This document shows, one piece after another, positions 31,733-40,550 of a DNA stretch of 45,012 nt. The notes under the pieces are model-generated. The model made no database searches. It was not told the DNA's origin and saw nothing but the letters and a program-made list of their open reading frames with translations. Location: contig JAHHSG010000018.1 in NCBI GenBank assembly GCA_020025305.1, forward strand, positions 1-45,012, read 5' to 3'. Source of the stretch: Oscillospiraceae bacterium (lineage in GTDB: Bacteria; Bacillota; Clostridia; Oscillospirales; Oscillospiraceae). Position 1 is the first letter of the stretch, and each line of letters opens with the position of its first letter. Both the position numbers and the translations under genes were made by a program.

Positions 31733-32145
31733 GTGTTCTCCTCCACGATCTCTTGAATCCGCTGCACGCCGTCTTCAATCAGTTTTGCCACCGGGATCTT
31801 GCGCACCCCGGCGATATAGTTGTGGCAAAGATCCATGGGGATCAGCACACGCCAAGCCAAGCTGCTGCCTACCGCAGCTGCCATCTTTGGCGTAATTTCT
31901 CCCAAGAGGGCATCGGCCACCATGATTCCGACAGGGCCTGCAATGATGTCCGCCGTGCGGCAAGCAACCACCACGGCGTTTTCTCCGGTAGCTGTCTGCC
32001 GCGCGCCTGCCTTCAGCATGGCCTGTGCCGCCAGCGCATTGGTTCCCACCGCCGTAATGTCCGCGTCGGGGATGGCCTTATAGATCCCCTCCACCAGCTG
32101 CTTGCCTACCCCGCCGCCCTGTCCGTCAATCACTAAGATTTTCAT
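31705..32145 (-). CDS. DUF3842 family protein
   Basis: A 146-residue soluble protein that matches the DUF3842 family of Firmicutes from its N-terminus, MKILVIDGQGGGVGKQLVE. The glycine-rich GQGGGVGK (residues 8-15) looks like a nucleotide- or dinucleotide-binding loop on a first beta strand, followed by AVGTNALA, TGENAVVV and GPVGIMVADALLGEITP segments. No activity is known. The open frame extends to 32253, but GGGGGAGA lies about 6 nt before the ATG at 32145. It has its own promoter, and its 3' end contains the promoter of the ECF operon, so the two may be functionally linked. Confidence 0.85.
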   Translation of the reverse strand: MKILVIDGQGGGVGKQLVEGIYKAIPDADITAVGTNALAAQAMLKAGARQTATGENAVVVACRTADIIAGPVGIMVADALLGEITPKMAAAVGSSLAWRVLIPMDLCHNYIAGVRKIPVAKLIEDGVQRIQEIVEENTCNRGSSML

Positions 32146-32200
32146 ACGTTTCTCCCCCTGCTTCTCTCCCCGTTTCCACAAAAGCCGGGGCTTTTCTACT

Positions 32201-32229
32201 ATTATAAAAAGCAATATCTCTTTTGTAAA
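32201..32229 (-). promoter_or_regulatory. Sigma-A promoter for the DUF3842 gene
   Basis: Minus-strand TTTACA (32224-32229) and TATAAT (32201-32206) are 17 bp apart, about 55 bp before the start codon. Confidence 0.7.
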
Positions 32230-32241
32230 CCACTTTTTCCA

Positions 32242-32281
32242 CACCAGCGGCAAAGGGCAGCCGCTGGTGCGGCTGCCCTTT
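32242..32281 (-). other. Two overlapping, mutually exclusive hairpins after the NSS gene
   Basis: A 13-bp perfect stem (32252-32264 with 32269-32281, loop TGGT) overlaps a 10-bp perfect stem (32242-32251 with 32260-32269). They share bases and cannot form together. Neither is followed by a U-run. They lie 31 bp after the stop of the sodium symporter gene and just upstream of the DUF3842 promoter, so they may end or protect the symporter message. Confidence 0.55.
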
Positions 32282-32311
32282 GAACTTCATATGTGTGCTG
32301 GTGGTAGGCGC

Positions 32312-33652
32312 TTACTTCCACGGGAAATTGATCAGGCCCATCACATAGATAAAGATGATGGCCAGCGGCACAATATAGGTAAAGAGAGGGCGCATCCACG
32401 ATTTCACCTGCAGCCCCTTGCCGGTGTTGGCCTCCAGCATCAGATGCTCCCAGCCCCAGCCAAACTTATTACAGCAGAACACGGCAATGACCATAGAGCC
32501 CAGAGGCAGCAGATTGGTACTGACAATGAAATCCCAGAGATCCAGCCACGCAGAGCCCGGGGCAAAGGGCTGGAATCCGGAGAATACACTGTAGCCCAAT
32601 GCGGTCGTGGTGCCCAAGGCCAGAATGACAATACCGCAGACCACACATCCTTTACGGCGGCTCCAGCCGGTCATCTCGCGAACGCAGGCCAGAATATTCT
32701 CAAACACGGCCAGTACGGTGGTGAAGGCCGCAAATACCATGAACAGGAAGAAGATGCTGCCCCACAGACGTCCGCCGGCCATGTTGTTAAACACAGAGGC
32801 CATAGCATCAAACAGCAGCGGAGGTCCGGAGGTAACTTCCACGTCGTAGGTAGCACAGGCAGGGAAGATAATCAGTCCCGCCATCACAGCCACGAACGTA
32901 TCGAGCACCACCACATTGACAGACTCACTGAGTAACGTGTGCTTTTTGTCGATATAACTGCCGAAAATAGCCATGGAACCAATACCAAGGCTCAAGGTGA
33001 AAAATGCCTGATTCATCGCCGCCACTACCACAGCGGGCGTGATTTTAGAGAAATCGGGCAGCAGATAGAACCGCAAGCCTTCGGCCGCGCCCGGCAGCGT
33101 CATGCTGTGAACGGCAAGGGCAATCATCAACAGCAAAAGAGTGATCATCATTACCTTGGTCACGCGCTCCAAGCCGCCTTGCAGCTGGAAACTGACCACG
33201 ATAAACCCCAGCACTACGATAATCGCCATAAAGGCCAAATTGACACCGGGATTGGTAATCATAGGCACAAAGCCCAGATTGCCGCTGCTGCCGGATACAA
33301 ACTTAACAAAATAATATAAAAGCCAGCCGGCCACCGTCGTATAGAAGGCCATAAGGCAGACATTTCCCAAAAGTCCAAAATAGCCGTGAATATGCCATTT
33401 CTGCCCCGGCTTTTCCAGCTTTTGATACATCCGCACAGGACTTGCCTGCGCAGCACGTCCCAGCGCAAACTCCATCACCATCACGGGAAGCCCCAGCAAA
33501 ATCAAGAAGATCACATACACCAGAACAAAACCGCCGCCGCCATACTGCCCGGCCATCCACGGAAACTTCCACACATTGCCGCAGCCAATAGCACATCCGG
33601 CACTGAGTAGGATAAAGCCCAGCCGCGACCCCAATCGTTCACGTTCTTTCAA
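32312..33652 (-). CDS. Neurotransmitter:sodium symporter (NSS/SNF) family transporter
   Basis: A 446-residue polytopic membrane protein with about 11-12 helices, the size of bacterial LeuT/MhsT-type amino acid importers. The first helix carries the sodium and substrate site in GCAIGCGNVWKFPW, and later helices show the conserved FFTLSLGIGSMAIFGSY segment of helix 6. It probably imports an amino acid with Na+; the residue is unknown. AAGGAGG lies 8 nt before a TTG at 33652, which is taken as the start; a further upstream TTG at 33679 would place the ribosome binding site inside the gene. Na+ coupling is consistent with the Na+/H+-pumping pyrophosphatase encoded at 13-15 kb. Confidence 0.9.
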   Translation of the reverse strand: MKERERLGSRLGFILLSAGCAIGCGNVWKFPWMAGQYGGGGFVLVYVIFLILLGLPVMVMEFALGRAAQASPVRMYQKLEKPGQKWHIHGYFGLLGNVCLMAFYTTVAGWLLYYFVKFVSGSSGNLGFVPMITNPGVNLAFMAIIVVLGFIVVSFQLQGGLERVTKVMMITLLLLMIALAVHSMTLPGAAEGLRFYLLPDFSKITPAVVVAAMNQAFFTLSLGIGSMAIFGSYIDKKHTLLSESVNVVVLDTFVAVMAGLIIFPACATYDVEVTSGPPLLFDAMASVFNNMAGGRLWGSIFFLFMVFAAFTTVLAVFENILACVREMTGWSRRKGCVVCGIVILALGTTTALGYSVFSGFQPFAPGSAWLDLWDFIVSTNLLPLGSMVIAVFCCNKFGWGWEHLMLEANTGKGLQVKSWMRPLFTYIVPLAIIFIYVMGLINFPWK

Positions 33653-33687
33653 CTCTCTGTCCTCCTTTTTCTTGCGCAAGATAGTTT

Positions 33688-33716
33688 ATTTTAACATCAC
33701 GACCAACAAATGTCAA
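33688..33716 (-). promoter_or_regulatory. Sigma-A promoter for the NSS transporter
   Basis: Minus-strand TTGACA (33711-33716) and TAAAAT (33688-33693) are 17 bp apart, 35 bp upstream of the TTG start at 33652. The position supports that start over the one at 33679, which would leave only a few bases of leader. Confidence 0.75.
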
Positions 33717-33759
33717 AACATTTTCTCGTTAATTCTGTGTTAATTTCCTCCATTTAGGC

Positions 33760-33792
33760 AAAAAATGTGGTGTAGAAAAATCTACACCACAT
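33760..33792 (-). terminator. Rho-independent terminator of htrA
   Basis: A perfect 11-bp stem (33765-33775 with 33782-33792) is followed on the minus strand by a run of T residues (33760-33765), about 40 bp after the htrA stop. Confidence 0.9.
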
Positions 33793-33833
33793 CACTTTAA
33801 AGCAAATATTCTGTTTTTTCCGTGGCTGTCCGA

Positions 33834-35288
33834 TCAATTCCTGCCGAAAAAGTATTGGTAGAAATCAAAGATATCCATGCCGGGAAGCGTGTCGCCGTTA
33901 TATGGCGGCTGCTGAGACTGGGGCTGGGACTCCGGCTGACCTGTGGTCTGGGGCTGCTCATCAAAAGTCAGCTCTGCCGTGTGGTACTCCCCTTCCCGAT
34001 AGAAGGTAATCTCCACCGTTTCGCCGGCCTTATGCCCCTTCTTGGCAGCGCTGAGATCCTCCATGCTTTTGATTTCTTGATCATCCATCTTGGTGATCAC
34101 ATCACCCAGCCGCAGACCGGCTCGCTCACCGGCGCCGCCTTTCTCCACCGCATAGACAAAGACGCCTTCCTGCAGCTCCATCTGGTACTGTTCCGCCATC
34201 TGGGCATTCATCGTTCCGGCGGTAATGGCCAGATATGCTTTGCCTGTCACCTGACCATTCTCCATGATGTCCGTGATCACTGCCTGCACGTCACTGATGG
34301 GAATGGCAAATCCCAGACCTTCCACCACCGTATCGGCATAGCTGGAATACTTAGCCGACACAATGCCAATCACCTCGCCGTAGAGGTTCATCAGCGGGCC
34401 GCCGGAGTTACCGGGATTGATAGAGGCATCCACTTGGATCATGTTAAAAGGTGTGCCGTTCACATTGATGGCTCGGTTGGCACTGGACACGCTGCCCTGA
34501 CTCTGGCTGAAGGTCAGCTCGCCCAAGGGATTGCCGATGGCCAGCACCGTGTCCCCTACATTCACATCGGCGCTGTTGCCCAGTGTTACAGGGGAAAGCC
34601 CCTCTGCCTCTACCTTCAAAACCGCCAAATCGTAGTCACTGTCGCCGCCGATGATTGTTGCCGGATAAGTGTCCCCGTTATAAAGGGTCACCGTCACAGA
34701 GGTAGCGCCGTCCACCACATGGTGGTTGGTAACAATATAGCCATTCTCCGTTACCACAAAGCCACTGCCGGAGGAGGCGGACTCTACCGTCTGTCCGAAC
34801 ACGTTGGTGGTTGCCGAGCTATTGATGGACACCACACTGTTGACAGTGGAGGCATACACCTCTGCCGGCGTCATCAGCTCCTGTCCATCTACCTTCTTGA
34901 CCACCACTTCCGTTGCTGTGCGGTTGCTCTGATGAATGGCTGCATCCCTGCGCTGATTGGCAGCCAGCATCGCACCGCCATAGCCGCTCAAGCCGCCGAT
35001 GAGTACACCGCAAAGCACCCATGCCGTGATCTGTACGGCCCGGCGCTGGAAAAAAGACTTTTTCTTGGGTTGATGCGGCGCACCGGGACCATAGCCGGGG
35101 TTTGTGTGCCGGGGCGGCTCGTTATGGTGAACAATGGCACTGTGGAACGCCGGATTCTGCTGCGTAGGATCGTTTTGCTGCGCTGCGCTCTCACCTTGGG
35201 AAGTACTGCTCTGGCGAGGTACATAATCGTCCTTGGGCAGCTGATCCCCGTTGCCGTAATGATAGTTATACTCATGATCCTTATACAT
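33834..35288 (-). CDS. htrA: HtrA/DegP-type trypsin-like serine protease with PDZ domain
   Basis: A 484-residue membrane-anchored protease for misfolded envelope proteins. A long Gln/Pro/His-rich cytoplasmic tail (about residues 1-85) precedes one membrane helix (about 87-110). The catalytic triad is H190 (TNHHVV), D220 (DYDLAVLK) and S295 (GNSGGPL). One PDZ domain follows (about 360-450), then a Gln/Pro-rich linker and a short aromatic C-terminus. AGGAGG lies 7 nt before the ATG. I see no clear CssR-type operator. Promoter assignment upstream is uncertain: only weak -10-like TATCAT near 35320 was noted. Confidence 0.94.
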   Translation of the reverse strand: MYKDHEYNYHYGNGDQLPKDDYVPRQSSTSQGESAAQQNDPTQQNPAFHSAIVHHNEPPRHTNPGYGPGAPHQPKKKSFFQRRAVQITAWVLCGVLIGGLSGYGGAMLAANQRRDAAIHQSNRTATEVVVKKVDGQELMTPAEVYASTVNSVVSINSSATTNVFGQTVESASSGSGFVVTENGYIVTNHHVVDGATSVTVTLYNGDTYPATIIGGDSDYDLAVLKVEAEGLSPVTLGNSADVNVGDTVLAIGNPLGELTFSQSQGSVSSANRAINVNGTPFNMIQVDASINPGNSGGPLMNLYGEVIGIVSAKYSSYADTVVEGLGFAIPISDVQAVITDIMENGQVTGKAYLAITAGTMNAQMAEQYQMELQEGVFVYAVEKGGAGERAGLRLGDVITKMDDQEIKSMEDLSAAKKGHKAGETVEITFYREGEYHTAELTFDEQPQTTGQPESQPQSQQPPYNGDTLPGMDIFDFYQYFFGRN

Positions 35289-35378
35289 TTAAAAGCCTCC
35301 TCTATTGACCTTCCTTATGATAAAAATGCAATTTGAAAAGAAAATATCCCTTTTTGCAAGTTTTCTCCTGCCGAATTC

Positions 35379-35407
35379 TTGTGGCTTGGACGAGAATATG
35401 GTATGAT
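35379..35407 (+). promoter_or_regulatory. Probable promoter for the FAD-dependent protein gene
   Basis: TTGTGG (35379-35384) and TATGAT (35402-35407) are 17 bp apart, about 98 bp upstream of the ATG at 35505. Moderate match only. Confidence 0.5.
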
Positions 35408-35504
35408 ATTTCACATATCTTTACTTATTATGATAGCAGGAAAGCTTAATTGAATCTTTAAGCTTTTGTTTTATTTTTTAACTTTTTGTAAATGAGGTGA
35501 TGGA

Positions 35505-37088
35505 ATGCTGCGTCTGGATCAATTACATTTAGCACCGGGACAACCGGAAGCAGACTTAAAAGACAAAGCCGCGCGTCTGCTGCGAATCTCCCCAGAGGAA
35601 ATTGAAGAGGTAGAGATCCTGCGCCGCGCCGTGGACGCCCGGGAACAGCTTTCGCTGGTCTACACCGTGGCTGTCCGTGTGAAAAGAGAAACCGCTGTGC
35701 TGCGCCGCTGCCGGGATCGCCGCGTGACGGTCTATACCCCCCAGACCTATCCTCTGCCCACCCCTTCGTCCTCTCAGGAGCCGCAGCCGGTGGTGGTGGG
35801 TGCCGGACCTGCCGGTCTTTTCGCCGCTCTGCTTCTGGCACATGCGGGACTGCGCCCTATTCTTTTAGAGCGGGGCAAGTGCGCTGAGGAGCGAAAGAAG
35901 GATGTGGAAAAATTCTGGCAGACCGGAGTTTTGAATACCGAGTCCAATGTACAATTCGGTGAGGGCGGCGCAGGCGCTTTCTCCGACGGCAAGCTGAATA
36001 CCGGCACCAAAGACCGGCGCCACCGCTGGATTTTGGAACAGCTATCGGCGTACGGTGCGCCGAAAACCATTCTGACCGACGCCAAGCCCCACGTGGGTAC
36101 GGACTATCTCCATGTCGTATTGAAGAATCTCCGCCGCCACTTGCAGGAATTGGGCTGCGACATTCGCTTTTCGCACCGTTTGGAGCAGATACACCACGAA
36201 AACGGTGTTCTCACCGGCCTGACCGCCCGCAGCGACGCAGGTCTCATCCATATTCCCTGCAGCCATCTGGTGCTGGCACTGGGACACAGCGCCCGGGACA
36301 CCTTTCAAATGCTGTGGGACTGCGGGATAAAAATGGAGGCAAAGCCCTTTGCCGTAGGCGTCCGCATAGAGCACAGTCAAAGTGCGGTGGATGCGGTGCA
36401 GTACAGGGAATTTGCCGGACATCCCTCTTTGGGCGCCGCTACCTATAAACTCTCGTGCCATCTCCCCAACGGACGCAGTGCTTTTTCTTTCTGTGTCTGC
36501 CCCGGCGGACAGGTGGTGGCTGCCGCCTCCGAAGCAGGACGTGTGGTGACCAACGGGATGAGCGAGTACGCCCGAGATCAGGAAAACATCAACGGAGCAC
36601 TGCTGGTCAACGTAACACCCGCTGACTTTCCCGGCAGCCATCCCCTGGACGGCATTGCCTTTCAACGGCAGCTGGAGGAGGCCGCCTATGCACCGGGCGG
36701 TGCCTATTTGGCCCCCTGTCAGCGGGTAGAGGATTTTCTGGCTCGCCGCCCTTCCACCGGACCCGGCACCGTACTTCCCAGCTACCGCCCCGGCGTCGTA
36801 TGGACGGATCTCCACACCTGTCTTCCTCCGTTCATATGCGAAACGTTGGAACAGGCCCTGCCTTTGCTGGATCGGAAGCTCTCCGGCTATGCAGCCCCGG
36901 ATGCGCTGCTCACCGCCGTAGAGAGCCGTTCTTCTTCCCCCGTACGCATCGTGCGGAATAATGACTATCAATCCAATATCCGCGGCGTCTATCCCTGCGG
37001 CGAAGGCGCCGGCTATGCCGGCGGCATTCTCTCTGCTGCAGCCGATGGAATGCGCTGCGCCGAACACATTCTAGGAGGTATTTTATGA
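35505..37088 (+). CDS. FAD-dependent protein (COG2509-like oxidoreductase)
   Basis: A 527-residue flavoprotein. The dinucleotide-binding motif VVGAGPAGLFAALLL lies at about residues 97-112 and is preceded by a roughly 90-residue N-terminal domain, as in the COG2509 group of uncharacterised FAD-dependent dehydrogenases. VQFGEGGAGAFSDGKLNTG (about 150-168) and the C-terminal GVYPCGEGAGYAGGI are family hallmarks. The reaction is unknown; a redox role in the cytosol is likely. A GAGGTGA ribosome binding site is close to the ATG. Its stop overlaps the start of the next gene by 4 bp, so the two are translationally coupled. Confidence 0.85.
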   Translation: MLRLDQLHLAPGQPEADLKDKAARLLRISPEEIEEVEILRRAVDAREQLSLVYTVAVRVKRETAVLRRCRDRRVTVYTPQTYPLPTPSSSQEPQPVVVGAGPAGLFAALLLAHAGLRPILLERGKCAEERKKDVEKFWQTGVLNTESNVQFGEGGAGAFSDGKLNTGTKDRRHRWILEQLSAYGAPKTILTDAKPHVGTDYLHVVLKNLRRHLQELGCDIRFSHRLEQIHHENGVLTGLTARSDAGLIHIPCSHLVLALGHSARDTFQMLWDCGIKMEAKPFAVGVRIEHSQSAVDAVQYREFAGHPSLGAATYKLSCHLPNGRSAFSFCVCPGGQVVAAASEAGRVVTNGMSEYARDQENINGALLVNVTPADFPGSHPLDGIAFQRQLEEAAYAPGGAYLAPCQRVEDFLARRPSTGPGTVLPSYRPGVVWTDLHTCLPPFICETLEQALPLLDRKLSGYAAPDALLTAVESRSSSPVRIVRNNDYQSNIRGVYPCGEGAGYAGGILSAAADGMRCAEHILGGIL

Positions 37089-38050
37089 GAAAGCTGGCTG
37101 TTTCCGCATCCTTTTTACAAAAAGATCACTGCGCCAAGATTTTAGAAACCGCACAGCGCTGCGGCTTCACTCCGGACTTCTACATTGAAACACCGCTCAC
37201 GCCGTCCCAGGCAGCAGACTACGAGGTAATCTATGGCGAGCCCTCCCGCAAGCTGCTCCGTGCGGCTACCTCCCTGCGCTGGTTTTGCAGCTGTTATGCC
37301 GGTGTGGAAGCCATCACCGACGACTCCCTCTTCCATGATGCCGATGTGCTGCTGACCAACTCTGCGGGGGCCTATGGACTCACCATTGCCGAACATATCA
37401 CGATGGTAACGCTGATGCTGCTGCGACAGATGCCCGCTTGTATGGAGGATATGCGCAAGCGCCGGTGGAAGAACGTTCCCTCCATGCGTTCCATCTACGG
37501 AAGTTCCATCACCATCCTGGGCACCGGCGACATCGGCACACAATTTGCCCGCCGCGCCAAAGCTTTGGGTGCTGCCTCGGTCTATGGTGTGCGCCGCAGT
37601 CAAAAACCATGTGACAGTGCCTTTGACCGTGTCTATACCAACGATCAGCTGGATGAGATCCTGCCTCAGACGGAGATTCTTGTGATGGCCCTCCCTGCTA
37701 CCGCCGAAACGGTGGGGATTCTCAGCCGGGAGCGTATTGCCCTTCTGCCGAAAAACGCCATTGTGATCAACGTGGGCCGCGGTACTGCTGTGGATCAGGA
37801 CGCGCTGATGGAAGCGCTCAATGCCGAGCGAATCGCCGGTGCTGCGCTGGACGTGATGGTTCCGGAGCCTCTTCCTGAGGATCACCCTCTGTGGAGCACT
37901 AAAAATCTGCTGCTCACGCCCCATATCTCCGGACAAACTTCACTGCCTGAGACGGTGGAACGTAATGTAGATATGTTTTGCCGGGATCTGGAAAACTATG
38001 CGTCCGGCCAGCCGCTTGCACATCTGGTGGATCGGCGCCGCGGTTATTGA
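37085..38050 (+). CDS. D-2-hydroxyacid dehydrogenase (NAD-dependent)
   Basis: A 321-residue enzyme that interconverts a D-2-hydroxyacid and its 2-keto acid. The NAD-binding loop is GTGDIG (146-151), and the catalytic residues are R232 (NVGRGT), E261 (VPEPLPEDHP) and H280 (TPHISG). The N-terminal catalytic domain is somewhat divergent, with SNSAGAYG-like wording (TNSAGAYG, 91-98) that aligns with the family's TN-x-x-G substrate loop. The substrate is not predictable. It begins inside the last codon region of the FAD protein gene (ATGA overlap), so the two products are probably made together. Confidence 0.92.
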   Translation: MRKLAVSASFLQKDHCAKILETAQRCGFTPDFYIETPLTPSQAADYEVIYGEPSRKLLRAATSLRWFCSCYAGVEAITDDSLFHDADVLLTNSAGAYGLTIAEHITMVTLMLLRQMPACMEDMRKRRWKNVPSMRSIYGSSITILGTGDIGTQFARRAKALGAASVYGVRRSQKPCDSAFDRVYTNDQLDEILPQTEILVMALPATAETVGILSRERIALLPKNAIVINVGRGTAVDQDALMEALNAERIAGAALDVMVPEPLPEDHPLWSTKNLLLTPHISGQTSLPETVERNVDMFCRDLENYASGQPLAHLVDRRRGY

Positions 38051-38157
38051 TCACGCCCACATCCGGCGGTTTTATGCTGTCTTTGTTGAAAAAGAGCCTC
38101 TTTTGCGCCGAGAAAGGCAGCAATCTGCCGTAAAAGTATCCGTTTTCTATTTTACCC

Positions 38158-38186
38158 TTGTTATTACATGGAAAATCGTATATAAT
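38158..38186 (+). promoter_or_regulatory. Sigma-A promoter for asp23-fakA
   Basis: TTGTTA (38158-38163) and consensus TATAAT (38181-38186) are 17 bp apart, about 68 bp before the ATG at 38254. Confidence 0.75.
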
Positions 38187-38253
38187 GAAGTGATCATTCT
38201 AAGTAGTTTAGTATCAAAGCAAACCTCATCCTCTTTCAGAAAGGAAGTAACAT

Positions 38254-38604
38254 ATGATTAAGATCCAGAACGATCGGGGCGAGATCTCCATCAGCAGCGC
38301 TGTTTTTACCACCATTACCGGTGCCGCTGCCACCAACTGCTTTGGCGTGAAGGGTATGGCTTACCGCAGCATGACAGACGGCCTTGTTCATCTGCTGCGC
38401 CGCGAAGCCATGAGCAAAGGCGTAAAAGTCACCTACAATGACGACAATTCCGTTTCCATCGAGCTGCATATTATCGTGGAGAACGGTGTAAATATTACCA
38501 CTGTCTGCCGTTCCATTATGAGCGAGGTCAAGTATGTGGTCAACAAAAATACCGGTGTTGAAGTCCGCGAGGTCAATGTCTGCGTGGACTCTGTCACGGT
38601 GTAA
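38254..38604 (+). CDS. Asp23/Gls24 family envelope stress response protein
   Basis: A 116-residue protein matching the Asp23/Gls24 (YloU) family over its full length, with the ISSAVFTTITGAAATNCFGVKGM opening and the C-terminal VREVNVCVDSV strand. Members are small membrane-associated proteins linked to envelope stress or cell-wall homeostasis. In Firmicutes the gene regularly precedes the DAK2-domain gene, as it does here, 21 bp apart. AAAGGAAG precedes the ATG. It is the first gene of a two-gene operon with a clear promoter and terminator. Confidence 0.92.
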   Translation: MIKIQNDRGEISISSAVFTTITGAAATNCFGVKGMAYRSMTDGLVHLLRREAMSKGVKVTYNDDNSVSIELHIIVENGVNITTVCRSIMSEVKYVVNKNTGVEVREVNVCVDSVTV

Positions 38605-38625
38605 TTTCAGCCAAAGGAGATAATT

Positions 38626-40299
38626 ATGACAGATAAAATCAGCGGTGCTGCTTTTAAGCAGATGGTGCTCTTCGGCTCCGCCTGCATTACGCTGCAAAAG
38701 CAGCCCATCAACGACCTGAACGTGTTCCCGGTGCCCGATGGCGATACCGGTACCAATATGAGTCTTACCATTCAGACGGCCGCCAATGAGCTGCGCAAGT
38801 CTAACCCCACCACGGTGGGCGAGGCCTCCAAGATCACCGCCGGCGCACTTCTGCGTGGCGCGCGCGGTAACTCCGGTGTTATTTTGTCCCTGCTGTTCCG
38901 CGGCATTTCCAAGTCCCTCAAGGGGATGCAGGAGGCTAACGGTGCCCAGCTGGCTGCCGCTTTGCAAGAGGGCGTCGTGACTGCCTACAAGGCTGTCATG
39001 AAGCCCGCCGAAGGTACGGTACTGACCGTCTCCCGCCTGTCCGCCGACCGCGCCGTTGAAGCTGCGCAGGAGTGCAACAGCGCGGAATATGTGCTCACCG
39101 AGGCCATCAAGGCCGGTTACGATACACTGGCACAGACCACGGATATGAACCCCGTTTTGCAGAAGGCAGGCGTAGTAGATGCCGGCGGTAAGGGATACCT
39201 TATCATTCTGGAAGGTATGCTGCGTGCGCTGAAGGGAGAAGAGATGCCCCGGGTGGAGGCGCACAGTGAGCAGAGCAAAGCGGATTTTGCCATCTGCGCT
39301 GATGAGATTACTTTTGCTTTCGATACCGTGTTCATCGTCCGCAAGAAGCCCAACACCTCGATTGAGCCTTTCCGTGCCTACCTCAGCAGCATTGGCGACA
39401 GCCTCGTGATTGGCGAAGACGATGATGCTTTCAAGGTGCATGTCCATACGGACACCCCCGGTGATGCCCTTACCGAGGCCCAGAAGTATGGTACGCTGGA
39501 GCTGGCCAAGATTGAAAATATGGTCATTCAGGCCGAGGATGTGGCTGCCGGTAAAAAGACCATCAGTGCCGATGATCTGGACGACGAGGAGGCGCTTTTT
39601 GCTCCCAAGGAGGAGGAAGTCACCTTTGCCCCCGCTGAGAAGCGCTATGGTTTCCTGGCTGTCTGTGCCGGTGACGGTTTAGAAGCCGCCTTCCGTGATT
39701 TGGGTGTGGATCGGCTCGTCAGCGGCGGGCAGACCATGAACCCCTCCACGGAAGCCATTTTAAAAGAAGTCAATCTGGTTCCCAGTGAAGTGGTCTTTAT
39801 ACTGCCCAACAATAAGAATATCATTATGGCCGCCCAGCAGTGCCAGGGGCTGACGGAGAAGGAAGTAATCGTTGTTCCCACCGCCACCATTCCTCAGGGC
39901 ATCACCGCCATGATGAACGTGGATTTGGATGAGACCAATCCCCAGACCGTGGCTGATACCATGGCAGAAGCGGCCGCCGCGGTCACCACTGCCCAGATCA
40001 CCTACGCCGCCCGCAACTCCGATTTTGACGGCTTTGCCATCAATGAGGGCGACTATCTGGCACTCCTCAACGGCAAGCTGTTTGGCACTGACCGGGACAT
40101 TAACGTCCTCCTTCAAAAGCTGGCCGACACAGCAGCGGAACAGGGCGCTGAGTTTGTTACCGCTTTCTATGGCGAGGGTGTCAGCCAAGAGGATGCTGCC
40201 GCTGCCAATAAGATTTTCACCGATCGTTGCCCCGATGCAGAAGTGTCTGCTTTGCCCGGCGGTCAACCTGTATACTACTATATTATTTCTATCGAATAA
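38626..40299 (+). CDS. fakA: Fatty acid kinase catalytic subunit FakA (DAK2 domain, YloV)
   Basis: A 557-residue protein with an N-terminal DAK2 kinase domain, whose Mg-ATP aspartates are in FPVPDGDTGTNM (about residues 34-45; D38, D40), and a C-terminal DegV-like/YloV domain. In Gram-positive bacteria FakA phosphorylates fatty acids presented by FakB, feeding acyl-phosphate to phospholipid synthesis. GARGNSGVILS (about 78-88) and GGKGYLIILEG are further DAK2 hallmarks. No fakB (DegV) gene lies in the window. AAAGGAGA lies 5 nt before the ATG. Confidence 0.93.
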   Translation: MTDKISGAAFKQMVLFGSACITLQKQPINDLNVFPVPDGDTGTNMSLTIQTAANELRKSNPTTVGEASKITAGALLRGARGNSGVILSLLFRGISKSLKGMQEANGAQLAAALQEGVVTAYKAVMKPAEGTVLTVSRLSADRAVEAAQECNSAEYVLTEAIKAGYDTLAQTTDMNPVLQKAGVVDAGGKGYLIILEGMLRALKGEEMPRVEAHSEQSKADFAICADEITFAFDTVFIVRKKPNTSIEPFRAYLSSIGDSLVIGEDDDAFKVHVHTDTPGDALTEAQKYGTLELAKIENMVIQAEDVAAGKKTISADDLDDEEALFAPKEEEVTFAPAEKRYGFLAVCAGDGLEAAFRDLGVDRLVSGGQTMNPSTEAILKEVNLVPSEVVFILPNNKNIIMAAQQCQGLTEKEVIVVPTATIPQGITAMMNVDLDETNPQTVADTMAEAAAAVTTAQITYAARNSDFDGFAINEGDYLALLNGKLFGTDRDINVLLQKLADTAAEQGAEFVTAFYGEGVSQEDAAAANKIFTDRCPDAEVSALPGGQPVYYYIISIE

Positions 40300-40307
40300 A
40301 TATCCAA

Positions 40308-40341
40308 AAAGAAACCGCTCTTACAAGAGCGGTTTCTTTTA
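40308..40341 (+). terminator. Rho-independent terminator of asp23-fakA
   Basis: A 15-bp A/T-ended stem with a GC core (40308-40322 with 40325-40339) lies 9 bp after the fakA stop and runs into a T-run. Confidence 0.9.
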
Positions 40342-40493
40342 TGTCACTATACTCTGGATGCAAATAGTCTCTCCAAAATTGCGGCGGGGCAATGATTGAT
40401 GGCAGCAGGTCCAGACCATTTAGCGTTTCACGCATCTGCTTTTCGTCGTTTTTCGCCGCTTTTCATAAACAAGCAGTATAATTTCGCCGAAAT

Positions 40494-40529
40494 AATACCC
40501 TTCGTTGTTGAAAAACAACGAAGGGTATT
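40494..40529 (-). terminator. Hairpin terminator after the HD-domain gene
   Basis: A perfect 16-bp stem (40494-40509 with 40514-40529) has a GAAA loop on the plus strand and TTTC on the transcribed strand. It starts 21 bp after the HD gene stop. The following minus-strand sequence has only short T runs. Between this hairpin and the fakA terminator (40342-40493) I see no gene. Confidence 0.7.
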
Positions 40530-40550
40530 CTATGTCTCCTGATCGGCAAG

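Noticed and set aside
33822..35336. 504-residue open frame antisense to htrA
   Set aside because: A shadow of the htrA codon pattern; htrA has its triad, PDZ domain, ribosome binding site and terminator.
40289..40435. Possible 48-residue minus-strand frame between fakA and the HD gene
   Set aside because: No ribosome binding site, and it reads antisense through the fakA terminator and the fakA end.
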